Shown piece by piece: positions 60,129 to 64,000 of a stretch of DNA of 64,000 bases (within the stretch, counting starts at the first letter, position 1; every line of letters begins with the position of its first letter). A program made the position numbers and the translations under genes. Origin of the DNA: Desulfatirhabdium sp040755275 (GTDB lineage Bacteria > Desulfobacterota > Desulfobacteria > Desulfobacterales > Desulfatirhabdiaceae); NCBI GenBank assembly GCA_040755275.1, contig JBFMBE010000001.1, positions 14,758 to 78,757 of the forward strand, in the 5' to 3' direction. The notes under the pieces are model-generated. The model searched no databases. It had not been told where the DNA came from and was given only the letters and a program-made list of their open reading frames with translations.

Positions 60129-62530
60129 AACCGACCGTGTTCCAGGATGTCTGGAAACACCTGAAGCTGACGGAGAATGCCTCCAAATGGCTGATCCTTG
60201 TCGGCGTCACATTGATTTTCGTTGCCATCCACTATCCCAATCTCGTCCCATCCGTTGCCCATTACAAAATCGGAGACGTTGTCGAAAAAGACATCAAAGC
60301 CAAGAAGGATTTTCTGGTGGAAGATATCGAGGCAACGGAAGCCAATCGCCTGAAGGCGATGGAGGAAGTGCTATCGGTCTTCGATCACGATACGTCTCTT
60401 CTGACCAGCCTGACCACAGCCGTTCATCGGGCATTCGACATCCAGAGACGGCATCAGGAAGCCGAAAAAGCCCTACAGCAGCCGGTGCTCCCGAACCTGG
60501 CCCCGACGGACAACGGTCCCCATCGAAGAATCGTCGAAGCCGACCGCTTCGGTGAGCGGAAAAGTCAGTTCGAACAGACGGCAGGAATGAAGATCGATGC
60601 CGAGAGTTACGCTCTGCTCGAAAGAGAAGGGTTTCATCAGCGCATCGAGGACGCCGTCGTCCAGATTTTGACGAACATTCTCGACAACGGCGTCATCGGC
60701 AACAAGGATCTGCTGTTGCGGGAAATGGACAGAGGAATCCTTCTGCGGGACTTGGAAAGCGGTGCAGAAACCATCTTGTTGAGGCTCAAATCCATTTACG
60801 GTCTCGATCAGGCCCGAAGCATGGTGCGAATTATCGGCTCTCCCGTACTGGCACAGGAAAGCGCCGCTGTCCGCAACTTGGTGGTTGAAATCGCCCAGAG
60901 CCTGATTCAGCCCAACATTGCCTACAACCGAAAGGAAACCGAGGAAAGACGCAGAAGGGCCTACGAATCCGCCAAGCCCGTTTTGTATCAGATCAAGGCA
61001 GGCGAAATGCTGATGCGCGAAGGCGAGCGGGTCACCGCAGAACACCTGATGAAGCTGAACGCACTCAAAGACCAGGAGCAGACCCGCTCGGCCCTGTTCG
61101 GTGTTGCCGGATCGGCCCTCATCATGGCTTTCCTGCTTTCAACCGCCTACATTTTGTTGCGACATCTGAGTCCCTTTCTGCGACAGAACGCCGACAAACA
61201 CCTGCTCTTTCTCGCATCCATTCTGGTCACCTTCTTTCTTCTCGTCCGGGTGGCCTTTTCCTTTATCGAGAGCATTTCTTCCTCGCTTTCCTACGGCATT
61301 ACACCGATTTCCCTTCTCTTCGCCATTCCACTGGCTTCTGGTTCCATGACGACCTGTCTCTTCATGGGCATGAATCCGGCTGCCATTCTTTCGGTGGTCC
61401 TGGCCTCCGCCAGTGCCCTGCTGTTTCAAGGTCGCTTCGAGATCATGTTCTTCTTTCTGATGAACAGCTTGATGGCCGCCTATTGTGTGAAACGTTGTCG
61501 GGAACGAAGGGTATTCATCCGGGCGGGGTTCACGATCGGATTGCTGAACGTCGGACTGGCTACGGCCATCTGTTTTTATGAAATTCGGGTATCGTCGTTC
61601 GAGCTGATCTGGTCTTGGACTTTCGCCTTTCTGGGAGGGGTGCTGACGGGTGTTCTCGCATCGGGGGTTGCCCCGCTGTTCGAATGGGCTTTCGGCTATA
61701 CCACGGACATCACCCTGCTGGAGCTGGCCAACCTCGATCGGCCGATTCTCCGACGTCTTTTGCTCGAGGCACCGGGCACTTACCACCATTCGGTCATTGT
61801 CGGTTCGATGGTGGAGGCTGCGGCCTCCGAAATCGGCGCCAATCCGCTCCTGGCAAAAGTCTGCGGTTATTACCACGACATCGGAAAAATCCGAAAACCT
61901 CTCTATTTCATCGAAAATCAGGCCGGTGGCAAGAACCGGCATGACAAACTGGCGCCTTCCATGTCCAAGCGCATCCTTGCGGCCCATGTGAAGGACGGTG
62001 TCGAAATGGCGAAGGAAAACAAGCTGGGACAGGCCATCATCGATGCCATTCAACAGCATCACGGCACCAGCCTCATGCGGTTCTTCTATGAAAAGGCTAG
62101 ACAGCAGAGATCCGATCAGGATATCAATCCCGATGATTTTCGGTATCCCGGACCCAAGCCCCAGACCCGGGAAGCAGGTCTCGTGATGCTGGCCGATGTC
62201 GTCGAGGCGGCTTCCCGAACCCTCGAAAATCCGACCCCGGCTCGCATTCAGGGGTTGGTGCAGAACCTGATCAACAAAGTCTTTTCGGACGGCCAGCTGG
62301 ACGACTGCGAGCTGACTCTTCGGGATTTGCACAACATCGCCAAAGTGTTCACCCGGATCCTGAATGCCATCCACCATCACCGCATCGAGTATCCGGATCA
62401 ACTGGTTGTCATCGGAGGCAAAGCAATCCATGGGCGTATTGATCAGCAACCGACAAAAACGGAAGCGGGTCCTGCTAAGGGAGATCCGCCAGAAGGCGCA
62501 GGCCATATTAAACGCCTTGGGATATCCTGA
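60125..62530 (+). CDS. 7TM-HD membrane phosphohydrolase (PgpH/YqfF type)
   Basis: 801 residues. An N-terminal membrane helix (about 18-36), an extracytoplasmic 7TMR-HDED domain (to about 335), seven membrane helices (about 340-520), then an HD domain: APGTYHHSVIVGSMVE near 554-569 and YYHDIGK near 579-585, with the QHHGTS motif near 641. Relatives degrade cyclic di-AMP (PgpH); whether this one does is inferred. Last 101 bases overlap ybeY in another frame. Confidence 0.94.
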   Translation: MKPTVFQDVWKHLKLTENASKWLILVGVTLIFVAIHYPNLVPSVAHYKIGDVVEKDIKAKKDFLVEDIEATEANRLKAMEEVLSVFDHDTSLLTSLTTAVHRAFDIQRRHQEAEKALQQPVLPNLAPTDNGPHRRIVEADRFGERKSQFEQTAGMKIDAESYALLEREGFHQRIEDAVVQILTNILDNGVIGNKDLLLREMDRGILLRDLESGAETILLRLKSIYGLDQARSMVRIIGSPVLAQESAAVRNLVVEIAQSLIQPNIAYNRKETEERRRRAYESAKPVLYQIKAGEMLMREGERVTAEHLMKLNALKDQEQTRSALFGVAGSALIMAFLLSTAYILLRHLSPFLRQNADKHLLFLASILVTFFLLVRVAFSFIESISSSLSYGITPISLLFAIPLASGSMTTCLFMGMNPAAILSVVLASASALLFQGRFEIMFFFLMNSLMAAYCVKRCRERRVFIRAGFTIGLLNVGLATAICFYEIRVSSFELIWSWTFAFLGGVLTGVLASGVAPLFEWAFGYTTDITLLELANLDRPILRRLLLEAPGTYHHSVIVGSMVEAAASEIGANPLLAKVCGYYHDIGKIRKPLYFIENQAGGKNRHDKLAPSMSKRILAAHVKDGVEMAKENKLGQAIIDAIQQHHGTSLMRFFYEKARQQRSDQDINPDDFRYPGPKPQTREAGLVMLADVVEAASRTLENPTPARIQGLVQNLINKVFSDGQLDDCELTLRDLHNIAKVFTRILNAIHHHRIEYPDQLVVIGGKAIHGRIDQQPTKTEAGPAKGDPPEGAGHIKRLGIS

Positions 62531-62882
62531 GCATGAACTGTCGATCCTGATCGTCGACGACAAGGAGATGGCTCAGTTGAACGCCCAATACCTCCATCGG
62601 GAGGGGCCGACCAACGTGATTGCCTTTCCCATGCAGGAAGGCGATTTTTCGGACGTCAATCCCTTGTTGCTGGGGGATGTCGTCCTTTCCGTGGACACCG
62701 CTCAGGTCGAAGCTCGGGATGCCCGCATTCCGTTTTCCGCGCGTTTCACCCAGCTTCTGGTCCACGGCATCCTGCATCTGGTCGGATATGACCATGAAGG
62801 GGACGAGGAGGAAGCCAGGCGCATGGAAGCCAAAAGCGATGAACTGATTGCCATGCTGGCCAAAGCGGGGCCTTCGGTATGA
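62430..62882 (+). CDS. ybeY: Endoribonuclease YbeY
   Basis: Zinc RNase of 16S rRNA 3' processing. 150 residues from ATG 62430 (CGGAGG 14 bases upstream): zinc motif HGILHLVGYDHEGDEEE near 112-128 holds the three histidines; TNVIAFPM near 62 and GDVVLSVD near 82 are typical. The start lies inside the preceding gene. The stop overlaps nnr by four bases. Confidence 0.95.
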   Translation: MGVLISNRQKRKRVLLREIRQKAQAILNALGYPEHELSILIVDDKEMAQLNAQYLHREGPTNVIAFPMQEGDFSDVNPLLLGDVVLSVDTAQVEARDARIPFSARFTQLLVHGILHLVGYDHEGDEEEARRMEAKSDELIAMLAKAGPSV

Positions 62883-64000
62883 AGCGGTACCTCGTGACTG
62901 CGGATGAAATGCGTCGGATGGACCGAATGGCGATCGAAGATTTCGGTATTCCCGGCCTTGTCCTGATGGAAAATGCCGGAAGGCAGGCCGCGGATATCCT
63001 GCTGAAGACGTTTTCGAGTCGGCTTCCCATCGATGTCGGTGTTGCAGCGGGTCGGGGCAACAACGGCGGGGACGGTTTTGTCATCGCGCGGGTGCTTTCA
63101 TCCAGGGGCTGTTCGGTCACGGTCTATGTGCTGAGCAGCCGGGAGCGGATCACTGGTGATGCCTTGGCGAACCTGATGCTGATCGAGGCCATGGGCATCG
63201 CAACGCTGTTTCTCACCTCGGAGTCTGATCTGCTGCGGATGGAGGCCCGGATGGCCGCTCACGATGTGCTGGTGGATGCTCTGCTCGGCACAGGCCTCAA
63301 CCAGGAAGTCCGTGGACTCTATCGATCGGCGATCGACATCCTGAATCGTTCGAAAAAACCGGTCTTCTCGGTGGATTTACCTTCCGGTCTGGATGCGGAT
63401 ACCGGAAAACCCCTCGGCTGTTGTGTGCAGGCCCATACCACCGCCACTTTCGGCTTTCCCAAGGTCGGCCATCTGCTGCAGCCGGGTGCGGCGTTCACCG
63501 GACATCTCCATGTCGTCGATATCGGTATTCCTGCCCTTGTTGCGGACCGGGTGGCGCCTCGGCACGCCTGGTTGGGCACTCGGGATTTTTTCGATGTCGT
63601 CCGAAGCCGCCATCCGGAAACCCACAAGGGGAGGACCGGGCACTGCCTCATCGTAGCCGGATCCAGGGGAAAGGCCGGAGCTGCCGGTCTGGCCGGAAGA
63701 GGGGCATTGCGTGCCGGAGCAGGTCTTCTCACCCTGGCTTGCCCGTCTTCCATCCAACCTCTTCTACACGGCTTTCTGATGGAAGCAATGACCGAAGCCC
63801 TCCCGGAAACCCCTTCCGGAATGCTTGCCGACGAAGCCCTCGGACCTCTTCTCGAACTGACAGCCGGAAAAAGCGTTCTGGCCGTCGGACCGGGCATTGG
63901 TTCAAGCGAGCCGACCGTTCGACTGGTTCAGGACATCGTCGCGGAAAGTCCCGTTCCGCTTGTCATCGATGCCGACGGGTTGAACGCCCTGGCCCGGGAT
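62879..64000 (+). CDS. nnr: Bifunctional NAD(P)H-hydrate epimerase / dehydratase, 5' part
   Basis: Repairs hydrated NAD(P)H. Open for 374 codons to the window edge, with no stop. It begins MKRYLVTADEMRRMDRMAIE; epimerase motifs LMENAGRQAAD near 29, AGRGNNGGDGFVIARVL near 57-73, DALLGTGLN near 135 and SVDLPSGLDADTG near 168 follow. The dehydratase domain begins near residue 240 (HKGRTGHCLIVAGSRGKAGA) with AVGPGIGSS near 340 and the ATP-site DADGLNALA at the edge. Confidence 0.95.
   Translation, partial: MKRYLVTADEMRRMDRMAIEDFGIPGLVLMENAGRQAADILLKTFSSRLPIDVGVAAGRGNNGGDGFVIARVLSSRGCSVTVYVLSSRERITGDALANLMLIEAMGIATLFLTSESDLLRMEARMAAHDVLVDALLGTGLNQEVRGLYRSAIDILNRSKKPVFSVDLPSGLDADTGKPLGCCVQAHTTATFGFPKVGHLLQPGAAFTGHLHVVDIGIPALVADRVAPRHAWLGTRDFFDVVRSRHPETHKGRTGHCLIVAGSRGKAGAAGLAGRGALRAGAGLLTLACPSSIQPLLHGFLMEAMTEALPETPSGMLADEALGPLLELTAGKSVLAVGPGIGSSEPTVRLVQDIVAESPVPLVIDADGLNALARD

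Overview
The window looks like a draft chromosome segment (three runs of N, moderately high GC) from an anaerobic bacterium, most likely of the Desulfobacterota, order Desulfobacterales. This is inferred from gene content: a four-subunit 2-oxoacid:ferredoxin oxidoreductase of the VorB type, a tungsten-type aldehyde:ferredoxin oxidoreductase, a DUF3786 iron-sulfur protein, LarB/LarC, a biosynthetic-type acetyl-CoA acetyltransferase, and the order phoH / 7TM-HD hydrolase / ybeY / nnr. I did not run a taxonomic search.

Layout. 1-2066: end of gmd, fcl and a small unknown gene (GDP-fucose for surface glycans). 2081-2332: a palindromic dispersed repeat with an assembly gap and a suspicious G/C homopolymer tract. 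2463-7912: P-loop ATPase, ferredoxin, VorB-like, TPP and gamma subunits, hisC, cmk, in one direction and mostly overlapping. 7994-9865: a large membrane protein. 9866-12304: a low-density island holding a repeat fragment, a 160-170-base sequence present twice, a 49-residue CxxC mini-protein and a self-inhibited Fic protein.

12305-27598: a complete type I-E CRISPR-Cas locus on the minus strand: cas3, cse1, cse2, cas7, cas5, cas6e, cas1, cas2, then only 38 bases to a very long array. I count 110 complete 28-base repeats and 108 complete spacers, plus whatever lies in two 100-N gaps. Repeat form, gene order and the one degenerate repeat at the low-coordinate end all put the leader at about 19.16-19.19 kb. 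Exact spacer duplications lie only in the older half. Overlapping spacers inside the array itself suggest an AAY-type PAM.

28250-36924: rpsT, then minus-strand groups: aldehyde oxidoreductase with a small protein, a DUF3786 protein and an amidohydrolase; serC; ssb-larB-larC. 37305-50071: msrB-msrA fusion, a DUF486 protein, rnd-ispF, a BI-1 family protein, an unknown 353-residue protein, pgk with a TVP38 protein, a small cysteine protein, radC, gpsA-gyrA. 50268-64000: an AI-2E transporter-like protein, a tiny membrane protein, thiolase, an NRDE protein, an Mrp ATPase, a COG2509 flavoprotein, tgt, phoH, 7TM-HD, ybeY and the start of nnr.

A palindromic, MITE-like repeat family recurs at least seven times in the intergenic spaces (2.1, 37.2, 41.8, 46.3, 51.4, 54.3 and 58.5 kb). 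It varies in internal structure, and in two places its end supplies the stop codon of the neighbouring gene. This family, together with the duplicated flank that abuts the trailer end of the CRISPR array, is the least explained material in the window.
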